DNA of 64,000 nt from positions 1,272,001 through 1,336,000 of the forward strand of contig NZ_CALYLN010000001.1 of assembly GCF_944801835.1 (NCBI RefSeq), in the 5' to 3' direction. Numbering within the stretch: the stretch's first letter is position 1; every line of letters starts with the position of its first letter. Position numbers and translations under genes: made by a program. Positions 44,615 to 56,149 of this stretch are shown in pieces. This DNA is from Bartonella sp. B1099 (GTDB lineage Bacteria; Pseudomonadota; Alphaproteobacteria; Rhizobiales; Rhizobiaceae). The notes under the pieces were generated by a model. It was given only the letters and a program-made list of their open reading frames with translations. It searched no databases and had not been told where the DNA came from.

Positions 44615-45889
44615 ATGAGCAAAATTAGCAATAGCGGGAACGAATCAAAAAATACTCTCTATTGCTCGTTCTGCGGCAAGAGTCAGCATGAAGTGCGTAA
44701 GCTCATTGCGGGGCCTACTGTATTTATCTGTGATGAATGTGTAGAGCTTTGCATGGATATTATTCGGGAAGAAAATAAGTCTTCTGGCGTTAAGGTGCGT
44801 GATGGAGTCCCTACTCCACAGGAAATTATATCCGTTCTTGATGATTATGTTATTGGTCAGCAGCATGCAAAGCGTGTTCTTTCTGTTGCAGTTCATAATC
44901 ATTATAAGCGGTTGGCGCATCAGTCTAAAAGCAGTGATATTGAGTTGGCTAAATCAAATATTCTTCTTGTTGGTCCAACGGGCTGCGGTAAAACTTATCT
45001 CGCACAAACATTAGCACGTATTATCGATGTCCCTTTTACGATGGCGGATGCGACCACTTTGACTGAAGCAGGTTATGTGGGTGAAGATGTTGAAAATATT
45101 ATTTTAAAACTTCTTCAAGCGGCGGATTATAATGTTGAACGAGCACAGCGTGGTATCGTTTATATCGATGAGGTTGATAAGATTTCTCGTAAGGCTGACA
45201 ATCCTTCTATTACAAGGGATGTTTCTGGAGAAGGGGTTCAGCAAGCATTGCTAAAAATTATGGAAGGAACGATTGCTTCTGTTCCTCCACAAGGTGGACG
45301 TAAACACCCGCAACAAGAGTTCCTTCAGGTTGATACCACAAATATTTTATTTATTTGTGGAGGAGCTTTTGCAGGTTTAGAGCGGATTATTTCAGGGCGT
45401 GGTGAAAAAACTTCTATTGGTTTTTCTGCAACTGTTAAGGCTCCTGATGAACGTTGTGTTGGTGAGATTTTTCGTGATTTAGAGCCTGAAGATCTTATAA
45501 AGTTTGGTTTAATACCAGAATTTATTGGGCGTCTTCCTATAGTCGCTACCTTAGAGGATTTAGACATTAATGCTCTCGTGCAAATTTTATCACAACCTAA
45601 AAATGCATTGGTAAAGCAATATCAGCGTCTTTTTGAAATGGAAAATGTTGAGTTAGCATTTCACGAAGATGCTTTACGCGCTATTGCGAAGAAGGCTATT
45701 GAACGTAAGACTGGTGCACGTGGTTTACGTTCAATTATGGAGAAGATCCTCCTTGAGACGATGTTTGAACTACCGGCTCTTGAAGGGGTTCAAGAAGTGG
45801 TTATTTCGAGCGATGTCGTTGATGGGAAAGCGCGTCCTCTTTATATTTACTCAGAACGAGCAGAAGATAAAGAAAATGTATCAGCATGA
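44615..45889 (+). CDS. clpX: ATP-dependent Clp protease ATP-binding subunit ClpX
   Basis: 424 residues. N-terminal C4 zinc finger ([30 protein letters not shown]), AAA+ motor with Walker [15 protein letters not shown], Walker [11 protein letters not shown], pore loop YVGEDVEN, sensor motifs and the IGF-like loop for docking on ClpP ([10 protein letters not shown] region). Substrate unfoldase for ClpP. GAAAGGAAAG precedes the ATG. Confidence 0.97.
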   Translation: MSKISNSGNESKNTLYCSFCGKSQHEVRKLIAGPTVFICDECVELCMDIIREENKSSGVKVRDGVPTPQEIISVLDDYVIGQQHAKRVLSVAVHNHYKRLAHQSKSSDIELAKSNILLVGPTGCGKTYLAQTLARIIDVPFTMADATTLTEAGYVGEDVENIILKLLQAADYNVERAQRGIVYIDEVDKISRKADNPSITRDVSGEGVQQALLKIMEGTIASVPPQGGRKHPQQEFLQVDTTNILFICGGAFAGLERIISGRGEKTSIGFSATVKAPDERCVGEIFRDLEPEDLIKFGLIPEFIGRLPIVATLEDLDINALVQILSQPKNALVKQYQRLFEMENVELAFHEDALRAIAKKAIERKTGARGLRSIMEKILLETMFELPALEGVQEVVISSDVVDGKARPLYIYSERAEDKENVSA

Positions 45890-46071
45890 CATTGTGCGGT
45901 ATATAATATAAAAAGTGGGTAAAACGGTATTTAATAGGCGTTTCTAATAATATCGTTATAATGCTTGATTTATGTGTTAGCAATTACCACTTCATGTATT
46001 GTGGAGAGCTGAGGTTTTCTAAGGGTGGGCTTGGTGTTGTAGATAGCTCATAGGCTCCAGAAAGGAGAGTT

Positions 46072-48498
46072 ATGCAATATATTGATGAAAAGACAGATGA
46101 AGTGAGAGATGGTGTTTATGCTGTTTTACCTCTTCGCGATATTGTTGTCTTCCCCCATATGATTGTTCCACTTTTTGTGGGCCGCGAAAAATCAATTCGT
46201 GCTCTTGAAGAAACAATGGCGGTTGATAAGCAAATACTCTTAGTGACACAAAAAAATGCGTCTGACGATGATCCAAAGTCAGAAGATATTTATCATATTG
46301 GTACATTTGCGAATATTCTCCAACTTTTAAAGCTTCCTGATGGCACTGTAAAGGTTTTGGTTGAAGGGACTGCACGTGCAAAAATTAGTCAATTTTCTTT
46401 AAGTGATGGTTATCATCAGGCTTTTGCAGCTGTTACAGAAGAACCTAGAGAGAGTGATGTTGAGATTGAAGCTCTTTCAAGGTCGGTGATTGCTTATTTT
46501 GAAAACTATGTAAAGCTTAATAAAAAAATCTCTCCTGAAGTTGTCAATGCGATTGGCCAGATTGATAATCCTTCTAAGCTTGCTGATACGATTGCCTCTC
46601 ATTTAATGATTAAACTTGCAGAAAAGCAGGAAATATTAGAGCTCTTACCTGTACGAGCTCGTCTTGAACGTGTTCTGTCTTTCATGGAAGGAGAAATTTC
46701 TGTTTTGCAGGTTGAAAAACGTATTCGTTCGCACGTTAAACGGCAAATGGAAAAAAACCAACGGGAATATTATCTCAATGAGCAAATGAAGGCTATTCAA
46801 AAAGAGTTAGGAGCAGGAGATGATAGTCGCGATGAGCTCTCTGAACTAGAAGACCGTATTAAGAGTACAAAACTTTCCAAGGAAGCACAGGAAAAAGCTG
46901 GAGCAGAATTGAGAAAATTACGGAATATGTCTCCTATGTCTGCGGAAGCGACAGTTGTCCGTAACTATCTTGATTGGTTATTAGCAATGCCTTGGGGTAA
47001 AAAATCTAAGATTAAAAACAATTTAGATTTTGCAGAAAAGGTCATGAATAATGAACATTTCGGTCTTGAAAAAGTTAAGGAGAGAATTATTGAGTATTTG
47101 GCTGTACAAAGTCGTGCGTCAAAGATAAAAGGTCCCATTATTTGTTTGTTAGGTCCTCCGGGTGTTGGAAAAACATCATTAGCGCGCTCTATTGCAAAAG
47201 CAACGGGGCGTGAATATGTTCGTATCTCATTGGGAGGTGTACGGGATGAAGCGGAAATTCGTGGACATCGCCGCACCTATATTGGTTCGATGCCTGGAAA
47301 AATTATCCAGTCTATGAAAAAAGCAAAAAAATCTAACCCGCTTTTCTTACTTGATGAAATTGATAAAATGGGACAAGATTTTCGTGGAGATCCTTCCTCT
47401 GCTTTATTAGAAGTTCTTGATCCTGAACAAAATGGTACATTCATTGACCACTATTTGGAAGTTGAATATGATCTTTCTGATGTCATGTTTATCACAACTG
47501 CCAATACGCTTAATATTCCAGGTCCGTTAATGGATCGAATGGAAATTATTCGTATTGCTGGTTATACTGAATGTGAAAAAATGGAAATTGTTAAGCAGCA
47601 TCTTTTACCAAAGGCACTCAAAGACCACTGTTTGTCTAAAAAAGAACTCAGCATTTCTGATGGAGCACTAAGATCGATTATTCAGTTTTACACACGTGAA
47701 GCAGGTGTTCGTAATCTTGAACGTGAACTCATGAAAATTGCCCGTAAATCTGTTACAAAAATTCTCAAAACGCATCAAAAATCTGTAAAAGTTACAGAAA
47801 GTAATCTCAATGATTTCTTGGGTGTTAAACGCTATCACTATAATCAGATTGAAGGAGAAAATCACATTGGTGTTGTGACAGGCCTTGCGTGGACGGAAGT
47901 GGGTGGAGAGTTATTGACCATTGAAGGTGTGATGATGCCCGGCAAAGGCAAGATGACTGTAACTGGAAATTTGCGTGATATTATGAAAGAGTCTATTTCC
48001 GCGGCAGCATCTTATGTACGTTCTCGTGCTGTTGATTTTGGGATTGAACCTCCACTTTTTGAAAAACGCGATATCCATGTTCATGTTCCGGAGGGGGCAA
48101 CACCGAAAGATGGTCCTTCTGCTGGGATTGCTATGGTGACAGCAATTGTTTCGGTCCTTACAGGGATTGCTGTACATAAAGATATAGCCATGACTGGTGA
48201 AATTACTTTACGTGGACGTGTTTTACCAATTGGTGGATTAAAAGAGAAACTCTTAGCTGCACTTCGAGGAGGGATAAAAAAAGTACTTATTCCTGAAGAA
48301 AACGCAAAAGATTTGGTTGATATTCCTGATGATGTCAAAAATAACATGGAAATTATTCCGGTAAATCATGTGAGTGAAGTTTTGAAACATGCTTTGGTTC
48401 GTTTTCCTGACACTATTGAGTGGAAAGAACCTTCTACAGTGGCTGTCCCTATTCGGTCAGAGAACAGCGATAGTGAAGGAATACAGATTGCCCACTGA
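46072..48498 (+). CDS. lon: ATP-dependent protease Lon
   Basis: 808 residues. LON substrate-binding domain (VYAVLPLRDIVVFPHMIVPL, FVGREKSIRALEE), coiled-coil linker, AAA+ with Walker A LLGPPGVGKTSLARS, Walker B PLFLLDEIDKMG, and protease domain with the catalytic Ser in TPKDGPSAGIAMVTA and Lys in GGLKEKLLAA. Degrades damaged and regulatory proteins. AGAAAGGAG before ATG 46072. Third member of the clpP-clpX-lon-hup cluster conserved in Rhizobiales. Confidence 0.97.
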   Translation: MQYIDEKTDEVRDGVYAVLPLRDIVVFPHMIVPLFVGREKSIRALEETMAVDKQILLVTQKNASDDDPKSEDIYHIGTFANILQLLKLPDGTVKVLVEGTARAKISQFSLSDGYHQAFAAVTEEPRESDVEIEALSRSVIAYFENYVKLNKKISPEVVNAIGQIDNPSKLADTIASHLMIKLAEKQEILELLPVRARLERVLSFMEGEISVLQVEKRIRSHVKRQMEKNQREYYLNEQMKAIQKELGAGDDSRDELSELEDRIKSTKLSKEAQEKAGAELRKLRNMSPMSAEATVVRNYLDWLLAMPWGKKSKIKNNLDFAEKVMNNEHFGLEKVKERIIEYLAVQSRASKIKGPIICLLGPPGVGKTSLARSIAKATGREYVRISLGGVRDEAEIRGHRRTYIGSMPGKIIQSMKKAKKSNPLFLLDEIDKMGQDFRGDPSSALLEVLDPEQNGTFIDHYLEVEYDLSDVMFITTANTLNIPGPLMDRMEIIRIAGYTECEKMEIVKQHLLPKALKDHCLSKKELSISDGALRSIIQFYTREAGVRNLERELMKIARKSVTKILKTHQKSVKVTESNLNDFLGVKRYHYNQIEGENHIGVVTGLAWTEVGGELLTIEGVMMPGKGKMTVTGNLRDIMKESISAAASYVRSRAVDFGIEPPLFEKRDIHVHVPEGATPKDGPSAGIAMVTAIVSVLTGIAVHKDIAMTGEITLRGRVLPIGGLKEKLLAALRGGIKKVLIPEENAKDLVDIPDDVKNNMEIIPVNHVSEVLKHALVRFPDTIEWKEPSTVAVPIRSENSDSEGIQIAH

Positions 48499-48730
48499 TT
48501 CACTCATTTCATTTATAGCGGCATTTTTTGAAGGACAGAAGGTGGTGTCGCGGTTATTATTTTGTTTTTTGTTTAAAAAAAGTGAAAAATTCCGTGAATA
48601 ACTGTGATTATTGCTAAAAAAACAATGTTTTGGATAAAAATAAGATTTCTGTTTGCTGTACTTTTCAATAAACTGACCAATAACATGAGTAAGTCATGTT
48701 GTCAGCTAATATAGGGAAAGGAAATATCTC

Positions 48731-49009
48731 ATGAATAAAAGTGAATTGGTTAGTTTCGTTGCTGAAAAGGCAGGTGTTTCGAAAGTGCAAGCTGGTGCTG
48801 TTGTTGATGCTTTTATGGCTTCTGTAACAGAAGCTTTGGCTTCAGGGGGAGATGTGCGTCTTCCAGGTTTTGGCACTTTTGAAGTTTCTCATCGTGCTGC
48901 GACAAAGGGGCGTAATCCTTCAACCGGCGCTGAAATCGATATTCCAGCACGTTCTGTACCCAAATTTTCTGCAGGAAAAAGCCTTAAAGAAGCAGTTAAT
49001 AAAAAATAA
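48731..49009 (+). CDS. hupB: DNA-binding protein HU
   Basis: 92 residues: MNKSELVSFVAEKAGVSKVQ, AGAVVDAFMASVTEALASGG, VRLPGFGTFEVSHRAATKGR, NPSTGAEIDIPARSVPKFSA. The DNA-clasping arm R-N-P-x-T-G is present. A nucleoid-compacting homodimer. Located after lon as in other alphaproteobacteria, and closed by an intrinsic terminator. Confidence 0.96.
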   Translation: MNKSELVSFVAEKAGVSKVQAGAVVDAFMASVTEALASGGDVRLPGFGTFEVSHRAATKGRNPSTGAEIDIPARSVPKFSAGKSLKEAVNKK

Positions 49010-49022
49010 TTTAAACAACATT

Positions 49023-49057
49023 AAAAAAACCCGATTTATTTATAAGCGGGTTTTTTT
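49023..49057 (+). terminator. Rho-independent terminator after hupB
   Basis: AAAAAAACCCG pairs with CGGGTTTTTTT across a 13-base loop, ending in the T-run. Placed 14 bases after the hupB stop. Confidence 0.85.
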
Positions 49058-50153
49058 ACAGGTATTTTTTAGACAGGGATATTATACACGTTTTTCATAT
49101 AAAAATTTTGAGTCTTCGTACCATTTTTCTCATTTCATGAATTGCATAAAATGCCATAGGCGTGAAGTATATATATTTTTAGCCGTTTCAATAAATATTC
49201 CATTTTAATAATGGGGCATTACATAGCTTATGAAGTATGACGTTAACTTTTGTTATGTGGAAGGGCTAAAGTTTTTATTCAAAAACAGTAGTAGTTATAA
49301 ATATAAAACAAAAAAAATGCTGTGAAATGTGTAAAACCTACTAAACCACCTTTTTTGCTTAATAGAAGTGCATATTGATGCCACCATATTATTTTCTTAG
49401 TTTTTATAATGGTTCGATCAGCTCGCGGCATTTGAGGCGGGTGCATAAAGGATAGTTTTATTCCTTTTTTAATAATTCTCTTAATTTACAACACTAACTT
49501 CGCTTGTGTGAGCCCAGTGCTTAACTAATTAAGCAAATCACCTTTATTGATTGACTATAAGAGAGTCTGAAATAAAAGAATTTTACGATATTTAAGTTTC
49601 TCATTCACTATAGAAAGACATAAATTGTTATGATGAATTATAATGCATTGTGACTTTATAAAGCGGCTTCGTCATTTCAATATTGCGATTTTTTGTGTCA
49701 TTTGAGATGGAAGAGATATATTCAGCTCTGTCTTAAATATTTTAGGTTCATATCTTTATTTCACTTCTGATATGCAAGAGAATATTTTTTTCATAATACA
49801 AAAATTAAAAATAAGAGACCGTCATAAATATTAAGGAATTAAAAAATCTTATGATTAAATAATATATAGTATAAAAATATTAATAGTAATAAAAACTAAA
49901 GTATTATTTAATTTTTTTATATTATAATATATTTATTTTTTTATTTCATTTTTATCGTTAAAATATATTAAATTGTGTATAACAGTATTTTTTTCTATAG
50001 ACACAAAATACTTTACTCCTACATTGTTAAATAAACGATGAAGTGTAAAGCAGCCTCTATTGATTGAGAGAGTATTTTAACAAGGGTTTAGAATGATTTT
50101 TTCACGACAGTCATAGAAATTTTTCAGTAGATGAGAGGCGAATCATGTATTTT
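49058..50153. other. Gene-free spacer of 1.1 kb
   Basis: No frame with coding character. At 49550-49665 (minus sense) blocks TTGATTGACTATA, GTCTGAAATAAAAGAATTTTA, TTAAGTTTCTCATTCA and GAATTATAATGC parallel the integrase leader order GATTGATTCAACA, ACTGGAAATGAGAGAATCTTA, GGGACTCTCATTCA, ATCATTATAAATC. The 49790-49990 part is extremely A/T-rich. I see no RNA gene. Confidence 0.5.
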
Positions 50154-51566
50154 TTATAAACAGGAGCTTTTTGATTCTTCATCCATTAACCACTGAATAC
50201 AATCATTGAGAGCCCTTGCTGTTATAACTTGTTTTTTTGCTAATTTTTTTTCTTTACTTGGCAAGCCTTTTCCTGAGTGTTTAAGAGAAGCAATAGGGGG
50301 AAAGAGTCCAAAATTGATATTCATTGGCTGAAAAGACGTTTTTTCTGCTTTTTCATCTATAATGTGCCCCCCCGTAATATGATTTAAAAGAGCTCCGAAT
50401 GCCGTGGTTTGTGGGGGGATACAAGGGCAATTATGATGATATTCGGCAGCGGCAAAACGTCCGGCAAGAAGTCCTATAGCGGCTGATTCTACATAGCCTT
50501 CACATCCGGTAATTTGCCCTGCAAAGCGTAGTTGTTTTTTTTGTTTTAAACGAAGGGTTTGATCAAGAATGATCGGAGAATTGAGATAGGTATTGCGGTG
50601 AAGACCACCAAGACGTGCAAATTCTGCTTTTTCAAGACCGGGAATCATTCTAAAAATGCGAACTTGTTCTCCATATTTTAGTTTTGTTTGAAAGCCAACC
50701 ATATTGTAAAGCGTTCCGAGTTTATTATCTTGGCGTAATTGAACGACAGCATAGGGTTTAACGGTGGGATTATGGACATTGGTTAAGCCCATAGGTTTCA
50801 TAGGACCGTGTCTTAAAGTTTCAAGTCCGCGCTCAGCCATAATTTCAATGGGGAGGCAACCATCAAAATAGGGTATTTTTTCAAAGTCACGAAACTCTGT
50901 TTTCTCTGCATTTTTTAGTGCTTCAACGAATGTTTCATATTGTTCCTTATTAAGGGGACAATTAAGATAATCTTTCCCTGTTCCCTCAGGACCAATTTTA
51001 TCATAGCGCGATTGATACCAACAAATGTTCATATTAATACTATCGGTATGGATAATAGGTGCAATAGCATCATAAAAAGAAAGGGCTTTTATACCGGTTA
51101 TTGCTTGTAACTCTTGAGCAAGTGCAGGTGAGGTAAGGGGCCCCGTTGCAATGACAACATGTTTCCAATCTTTAGGAATCTCTTGAATTTCTTCGCGTTT
51201 GATTGTTACAAGCGGATGGTTTTCAAGGGCTGATGTCACGGTTTTTGAAAATCCATCGCGGTCAACAGCAAGAGCACTCCCCGCGGGGACTTTGTTGGCA
51301 TCAGCTGCTTTCATAATTAACGATTTTGCTAATCGCATTTCAGCGTGTAAAAGCCCTACGGCGTTTGTTGATGAATCATCAGAACGAAGGGAATTTGAAC
51401 AGACCAGTTCTGCCAATTTATCGGTTTTATGAGCATCTGATTTTTTTTGGGGACGCATTTCATGCAAAATAACAGGAATTCCTGATTGAGCGATTTGCCA
51501 GCTTGCTTCACATCCTGCAAGACCGCCACCGATAATATGAATTGGAGTATCAAATGTCTTTAACAT
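50154..51566 (-). CDS. trmFO: Methylenetetrahydrofolate-tRNA-(uracil-5-)-methyltransferase
   Basis: 470 residues. FAD-binding start [20 protein letters not shown], then [40 protein letters not shown] and [13 protein letters not shown], diagnostic of TrmFO (Gid). Further conserved [16 protein letters not shown] and [20 protein letters not shown]. It forms ribothymidine 54 in tRNA using methylene-THF and FADH2. Convergent spacer with hupB on the left; tRNA-Leu is divergent on the right. Confidence 0.96.
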   Translation of the reverse strand: MLKTFDTPIHIIGGGLAGCEASWQIAQSGIPVILHEMRPQKKSDAHKTDKLAELVCSNSLRSDDSSTNAVGLLHAEMRLAKSLIMKAADANKVPAGSALAVDRDGFSKTVTSALENHPLVTIKREEIQEIPKDWKHVVIATGPLTSPALAQELQAITGIKALSFYDAIAPIIHTDSINMNICWYQSRYDKIGPEGTGKDYLNCPLNKEQYETFVEALKNAEKTEFRDFEKIPYFDGCLPIEIMAERGLETLRHGPMKPMGLTNVHNPTVKPYAVVQLRQDNKLGTLYNMVGFQTKLKYGEQVRIFRMIPGLEKAEFARLGGLHRNTYLNSPIILDQTLRLKQKKQLRFAGQITGCEGYVESAAIGLLAGRFAAAEYHHNCPCIPPQTTAFGALLNHITGGHIIDEKAEKTSFQPMNINFGLFPPIASLKHSGKGLPSKEKKLAKKQVITARALNDCIQWLMDEESKSSCL

Positions 51567-51735
51567 AGTCGACTTATTAGCGTAAGTCGCCGTGTATGAA
51601 AAGCATAGATTTTGTTTTTGTTCTTTGTAAGAAAGACGTGTATTGAGTTTTTTTTAATATATTTGTTTGCTTTTTTTCTATAATTAATGATATAGAAACG
51701 CCGCTTGTATAAGGTTATTAGCTTGCTAAGTTTGA

Positions 51736-51818
51736 GCGGATGTGGCGAAATTGGTAGACGCACCAGATTTAGGTTCTGGCGGGAAACCGTGGGGGTTCGA
51801 GTCCCTCCATCCGCACCA
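51736..51818 (+). tRNA. tRNA-Leu (anticodon UAG)
   Basis: Acceptor arm GCGGATG pairs with CATCCGC, discriminator A and encoded CCA at 51816-51818. D-arm GGCGAAATTGGTAGACGC, anticodon stem CCAGA/TCTGG with loop TTTAGGT (anticodon TAG), short variable arm, T-arm GGGGGTTCGAGTCCCTC. Located 139 bases upstream of tig. Confidence 0.95.
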
Positions 51819-51956
51819 AAGCAATCCCTTAAGTGCTACGGATTTCTACGTGTCTGGAATTCCGCTTCATAGTAAGGTAACACTTGAAGTGTTAGAATGT
51901 AAGTAATGATGATTAGAGAGGGGTTATCCCTCTCCTTAGAAAAATGAAGGTGTTTA

Positions 51957-53402
51957 ATGCAGGTTACCGAGACGCTTAATGAAGGACTGAAGCGCGAAAT
52001 TAAGATCGTGGTTCCAGCGAAAGATTTAGAAGAAAAGTTGAATGAACGATTGGATGATACCAAGGGTAAAATCAAGCTTAATGGTTTTCGCCCTGGTAAA
52101 GTGCCCGGTGGGCATTTGCGAAAAATGTATGGTAAATCTTTCATGGCAGAGATTCTCAATGAGATACTCGCTGATGCACCACGTTCTGTTTTAGCGGACC
52201 GCAATGAACGCCCAGCGATGCAACCGAAAATTGATATAGATGAAGATGAGAAAATTCTAGATGGAAAAGCCGATTTTACTTTTAGTTTAAAGTATGAAGT
52301 TTTGCCAAAAATTGAAATTAAAGCCTTTGAACATATTGAAGTTATTCGTGAAATTGCAGCTATTCCTGAAAAGGATATTGATGAGCAAGTCAATCGCGTC
52401 CTTTCTTCTACGCGTAATTATTCCCTAAAAGAGGGATCTTCCGAAGAAGGTGATCGTATTACCATAGATTATCTAGGTAAGCTTGAGGGGGTTCCATTTG
52501 AAGGTGGGGCCGATAATGATGCACAACTGATTCTTGGATCAAAACAATTTATTCCTGGTTTTGAAGAGCAGTTGGTTGGTGTAAAAGCTGGAGATGCAAA
52601 AACGATTTCTGTTAAATTCCCAGATAATTACGGTGCAACACATTTAGCAGGACGGGAAGCAGAGTTTGACATTACTGTCAAAGCTGTCTTTAGACCAGAT
52701 GAATTAAAAATTGATGATGAGGCGGCGAAAAAGGTCGGCTTAGAATCTCTAGACCGCTTGCGCGAGGTTGTTCGTGGACAGATTGAAAGTCAATATGGTT
52801 CAATGACACGTCAAAAAGTTAAGCGTCAAATTCTTGATGCTCTAGATGCTGATTATAATTTTGAGATTCCTGAAGGACTTTTAGAAATTGAATTCAATAA
52901 TATATGGGCTCAGGTTAATGATGATTTGAAAAAGGCTGGGCGTAGTTTTGAGGACGAGGGTGTTACAGAAGAAAAGGCGCGGGAGGAATATCGTGTCCTT
53001 GCGCAACGTCGCGTCCGTCTTGGTTTGGTGCTTTCTGAAATTGGAATGAAGGTTGGTGTTAAAGTTAGTGAGGATGAGCTAAAAGCAGCTGTTTTTGAGC
53101 AAGTTCGTCAATATCCTGGCCAAGAAAAAGAGATTATGGACTTTTTCCGTAAGACTCCGGAAGCTGTTGAAAATCTACGTGCTCCGATTTTTGAAGAAAA
53201 AGTCATTGATCATTTGTTAGCACAGATAAAAGTCACAGATAAAGAAGTGACGATTGAAGAATTAATGAAAGAATATGACGAGTTAGATGTCTCTGAGGAA
53301 AAGCCGGCAAAGAAAAAATCTGCTGCGAAAGAAAAATCTGCAGTGAAAGAGAAGTCTGCAGAGAAAACATCGGCTAAGAAAAAGGCTCCTAAAAAAGCTT
53401 AA
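51957..53402 (+). CDS. tig: Trigger factor
   Basis: 481 residues. Ribosome-binding domain with the signature [24 protein letters not shown]-type isomerase domain at about 155-245 ([40 protein letters not shown]), and C-terminal chaperone arms. The end, from about residue 448, is a Lys/Ala/Ser repeat ([20 protein letters not shown]) typical in composition for alphaproteobacterial Tig but prone to length change. Folds nascent chains at the ribosome exit. Follows tRNA-Leu. Confidence 0.96.
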   Translation: MQVTETLNEGLKREIKIVVPAKDLEEKLNERLDDTKGKIKLNGFRPGKVPGGHLRKMYGKSFMAEILNEILADAPRSVLADRNERPAMQPKIDIDEDEKILDGKADFTFSLKYEVLPKIEIKAFEHIEVIREIAAIPEKDIDEQVNRVLSSTRNYSLKEGSSEEGDRITIDYLGKLEGVPFEGGADNDAQLILGSKQFIPGFEEQLVGVKAGDAKTISVKFPDNYGATHLAGREAEFDITVKAVFRPDELKIDDEAAKKVGLESLDRLREVVRGQIESQYGSMTRQKVKRQILDALDADYNFEIPEGLLEIEFNNIWAQVNDDLKKAGRSFEDEGVTEEKAREEYRVLAQRRVRLGLVLSEIGMKVGVKVSEDELKAAVFEQVRQYPGQEKEIMDFFRKTPEAVENLRAPIFEEKVIDHLLAQIKVTDKEVTIEELMKEYDELDVSEEKPAKKKSAAKEKSAVKEKSAEKTSAKKKAPKKA

Positions 53403-53417
53403 TATTTCGGCAAACAA

Positions 53418-53444
53418 AACAAGCCTGATGGGGTCAGGTTTGTT
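53418..53444 (+). terminator. Hairpin after tig
   Basis: AACAAGCCTGA (53418-53428), loop TGGGG, TCAGGTTTGTT (53434-53444): an 11-bp stem with one G-T pair. The T-rich tract after it is weak (GTGATGTTAT), so it is a probable but imperfect terminator. Confidence 0.5.
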
Positions 53445-53528
53445 GTGATGTTATATTCTAAGCTTGTACTGTGAGTGGTTTGAAATAAACCATGACATAT
53501 GTTTTAAAATATTGGTAGTGGATTGGCA

Positions 53529-55028
53529 ATGAGCATCATGGATACGCGTACTCCTGATTCTAAGCGTTTTATTTCTGGCATTACAGGTGATTGGGAAGTC
53601 ATTATTGGCATGGAGGTTCATGCGCAAATCATATCAAATTCAAAACTTTTTTCAGGTGCATCAACCAAATTTGGTGCAGAGCCGAACAATCATGTATCTC
53701 TTATTGATGCGGCTATGCCAGGGATGTTGCCTGTTCTTAATCAAGAATGTGTTCGTCAAGCAGTTCGGACAGGTTTGGGATTAAAAGCGCGTATTAATTT
53801 AAAATCTGTTTTTGATCGTAAGAATTATTTTTATCCAGATTTACCGCAGGGATATCAGATTTCTCAGTTTCGCTATCCCATTGTAGGAGAGGGAAAGATT
53901 ATCATATCTGTTGGTCCAGATTCAAATGGACAATTTGAGGATATCGAAGTCGGAATTGAAAGATTACATCTTGAACAGGACGCTGGAAAATCGATGCATG
54001 ATCAACATCCGACGATGTCTTTTGTGGATCTTAATCGCTCTGGTGTTGCGCTTATGGAGATAGTTTCCAAACCTGATATGCGCTCATCAGATGAAGCCAA
54101 AGCTTATATGACAAAATTGCGTACGATTGTTCGTTATTTAGGGACCTGCGATGGCAATATGGATGAAGGGTCTATGCGTGCAGATGTCAATGTATCGGTT
54201 CGTCGTCCTGGTGAAGCTTTTGGAACGCGTTGTGAAATCAAAAACGTTAATTCTATACGCTTTATTGGTCAAGCGATTGAGTATGAAGCGCGTCGTCAGA
54301 TCGCAATTTTAGAAGATGGAGGCGTCATAGAGCAAGAAACTCGGCTTTTTGATGCCACTAAAGGTGAAACCCGCTCTATGCGCTCAAAGGAAGAAGCGCA
54401 TGACTATCGTTATTTCCCTGATCCTGATCTTTTACCATTAGAATTTGATCAAGCATTTGTGGATGCTTTGGCAGCGGATTTACCAGAATTGCCTGACGCT
54501 ATAAAAGCACGTTTTGTTAAGGAAATGGGATTGACAGTGTATGATGCTTCCATTCTTGTGACAGAAAAAGCTATTGCTGATTATTTTGAAGAAGTAGCGT
54601 ATGGGCGTGATGGAAAAATAGTTGCCAATTGGGTGATAAATGATCTTTTAGGGGCTTTAAATAAAGATAATCGTGAAATTGAAGAGTCACCAGTATCGCC
54701 AAATCAATTGGGAAGCATTATTGATCTTATAAAAGAAGGCGTTATTTCTGGAAAAATAGCTAAAGATCTTTTTGAGATTGTTTGGAATGAGGGGGGAGAT
54801 CCACGCGAAATTGTAGAAGAGCGCAATATGAAGCAGGTAACAGATACAAAGGCTATTGAAAGAGCTGTTGATGAGATCGTTGCCAATAATTCTGATAAAG
54901 TTGCGCAAGCAAAGCAAAAGCCTGCTTTAGCAGGGTGGTTCGTTGGACAGGTCATGAAAGCAACAGGCGGCAAGGCAAATCCTCAAACTGTTAATGAATT
55001 AGTTAAGATGAAACTTGGCATAGATTAA
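53529..55028 (+). CDS. gatB: Aspartyl/glutamyl-tRNA amidotransferase subunit B
   Basis: 499 residues from ATG 53529 ([20 protein letters not shown]). Signatures [74 protein letters not shown] and [20 protein letters not shown], with a YqeY-like tail ([20 protein letters not shown]). With GatA and GatC it amidates mischarged Glu-tRNA-Gln or Asp-tRNA-Asn. gatA and gatC are not adjacent here. Confidence 0.96.
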   Translation: MSIMDTRTPDSKRFISGITGDWEVIIGMEVHAQIISNSKLFSGASTKFGAEPNNHVSLIDAAMPGMLPVLNQECVRQAVRTGLGLKARINLKSVFDRKNYFYPDLPQGYQISQFRYPIVGEGKIIISVGPDSNGQFEDIEVGIERLHLEQDAGKSMHDQHPTMSFVDLNRSGVALMEIVSKPDMRSSDEAKAYMTKLRTIVRYLGTCDGNMDEGSMRADVNVSVRRPGEAFGTRCEIKNVNSIRFIGQAIEYEARRQIAILEDGGVIEQETRLFDATKGETRSMRSKEEAHDYRYFPDPDLLPLEFDQAFVDALAADLPELPDAIKARFVKEMGLTVYDASILVTEKAIADYFEEVAYGRDGKIVANWVINDLLGALNKDNREIEESPVSPNQLGSIIDLIKEGVISGKIAKDLFEIVWNEGGDPREIVEERNMKQVTDTKAIERAVDEIVANNSDKVAQAKQKPALAGWFVGQVMKATGGKANPQTVNELVKMKLGID

Positions 55029-55209
55029 ATTTTATAGGGTGGAGAAGAATTTATAAATATGATATCTTCTCGAAATTAAGGGATGAAAAGTTATCCTATC
55101 AATTGGAGTTGTGTCTGAATTTACCAGCAACTTTTTCGGTAATTTCAAGCATTAACAAATTTATTCCAGCGATTGATTTCATGAGCATACTGAAGAAATG
55201 GAATAGAAA

Positions 55210-55608
55210 ATGGCTCGTTTTTTTAAGCAAATCTTTACTTGGTGGGATGGTAATACCGTTGGTACGCGTTTTTTTACATGGCGCAAAGGTAAGCGGATAG
55301 GGGAAGATCAATTTGGGAATATATATTATGAAGGGGGGCTTCATAAGGATGGTTATCCGCACCGTTGGGTTATTTATAAAGACTATTCTGAGCCTTCTAC
55401 TATTCCACCAGGTTGGCATGGCTGGATTCATCATCGCTGTGAGCGTCCACCGACACAGGAGGATTATCATCCCTATGAATGGGAAAAGCCTCACGTTGCA
55501 AATATGACAGGAACAAGAGAGGCCTATCGACCAAAGGGGGCTATTCCTTACAATGATGAGCATCCTTGTGTACGTAAAGATTATGATGCGTGGTCACCTA
55601 AAAAATAA
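55210..55608 (+). CDS. NDUFA12-family complex I accessory protein
   Basis: 132 residues: FFKQIFTWWDGNTVGTRFFT, GEDQFGNIYYEGG, HRWVIYKDYSEPSTIPPGWH, GWIHHRCERPPTQ, and the end KDYDAWSPKK. This is the NADH:ubiquinone oxidoreductase 17.2 kDa (NDUFA12/B17.2) family, an accessory subunit of alphaproteobacterial and mitochondrial complex I. It sits next to a DUF2155 gene as in other Rhizobiales. No clear signal peptide. Confidence 0.92.
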   Translation: MARFFKQIFTWWDGNTVGTRFFTWRKGKRIGEDQFGNIYYEGGLHKDGYPHRWVIYKDYSEPSTIPPGWHGWIHHRCERPPTQEDYHPYEWEKPHVANMTGTREAYRPKGAIPYNDEHPCVRKDYDAWSPKK

Positions 55609-55693
55609 AATGTTTTAATGGGCGCGTGTATTTTTGTCTTATTTGGCTCTACGTTATAACAAGAGTTATTTTTAAGGTGCGATTGGTTTTGAT

Positions 55694-56122
55694 ATGATGA
55701 GGTTTTTTTTATTGTTAGGGGTGAGGCATTTTATATATATTTTTTTAATGGGAATTTTAATGTTTTTATCCTTAAATAGTGGGGCGCGCGCTGAACGTAT
55801 TAGCAATGGAATTGCTGTTTTTGCAGGTCTTGATAAAATCACGGGGCGAACGACACGTTTTGAAGTTTCTCTTGGTGAAGTTTATCAGTACGGTGCATTA
55901 CAGGTAACACCTCGTGCTTGTTATACGAGCTCTAAAGATGAACCAACGCGTACAACAGGTTTTGTTGAAGTCAATGAAATAACATTAGATAAAAAAATAC
56001 GGCGTATTTTTACAGGATGGATGTTTGCAGATAGTCCTGGTTTGAACGCTGTTGAGCATCCTATTTATGATGTGTGGTTAAAAGATTGTAAGCAGAGTTC
56101 TCAAAACCTACCTCTTCAGTAA
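55694..56122 (+). CDS. DUF2155 protein, probably exported
   Basis: 142 residues. A signal peptide or membrane anchor (LLLGVRHFIYIFLMGILMFL, residues about 5-26, followed by SLNSGARAE). The mature part ISNGIAVFAGLDKITGRTTR, FEVSLGEVYQYGALQVTPRA, CYTSSKDEPTRTTGFVEVNE, IFTGWMFADSPGLNAVEHPI and YDVWLKDCK is the DUF2155 family of alphaproteobacteria, with two cysteines that could form a disulfide. Function unknown; cell-envelope location inferred. Confidence 0.88.
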   Translation: MMRFFLLLGVRHFIYIFLMGILMFLSLNSGARAERISNGIAVFAGLDKITGRTTRFEVSLGEVYQYGALQVTPRACYTSSKDEPTRTTGFVEVNEITLDKKIRRIFTGWMFADSPGLNAVEHPIYDVWLKDCKQSSQNLPLQ

Positions 56123-56149
56123 TCATGTGTTATTTATTTGTAATACATT

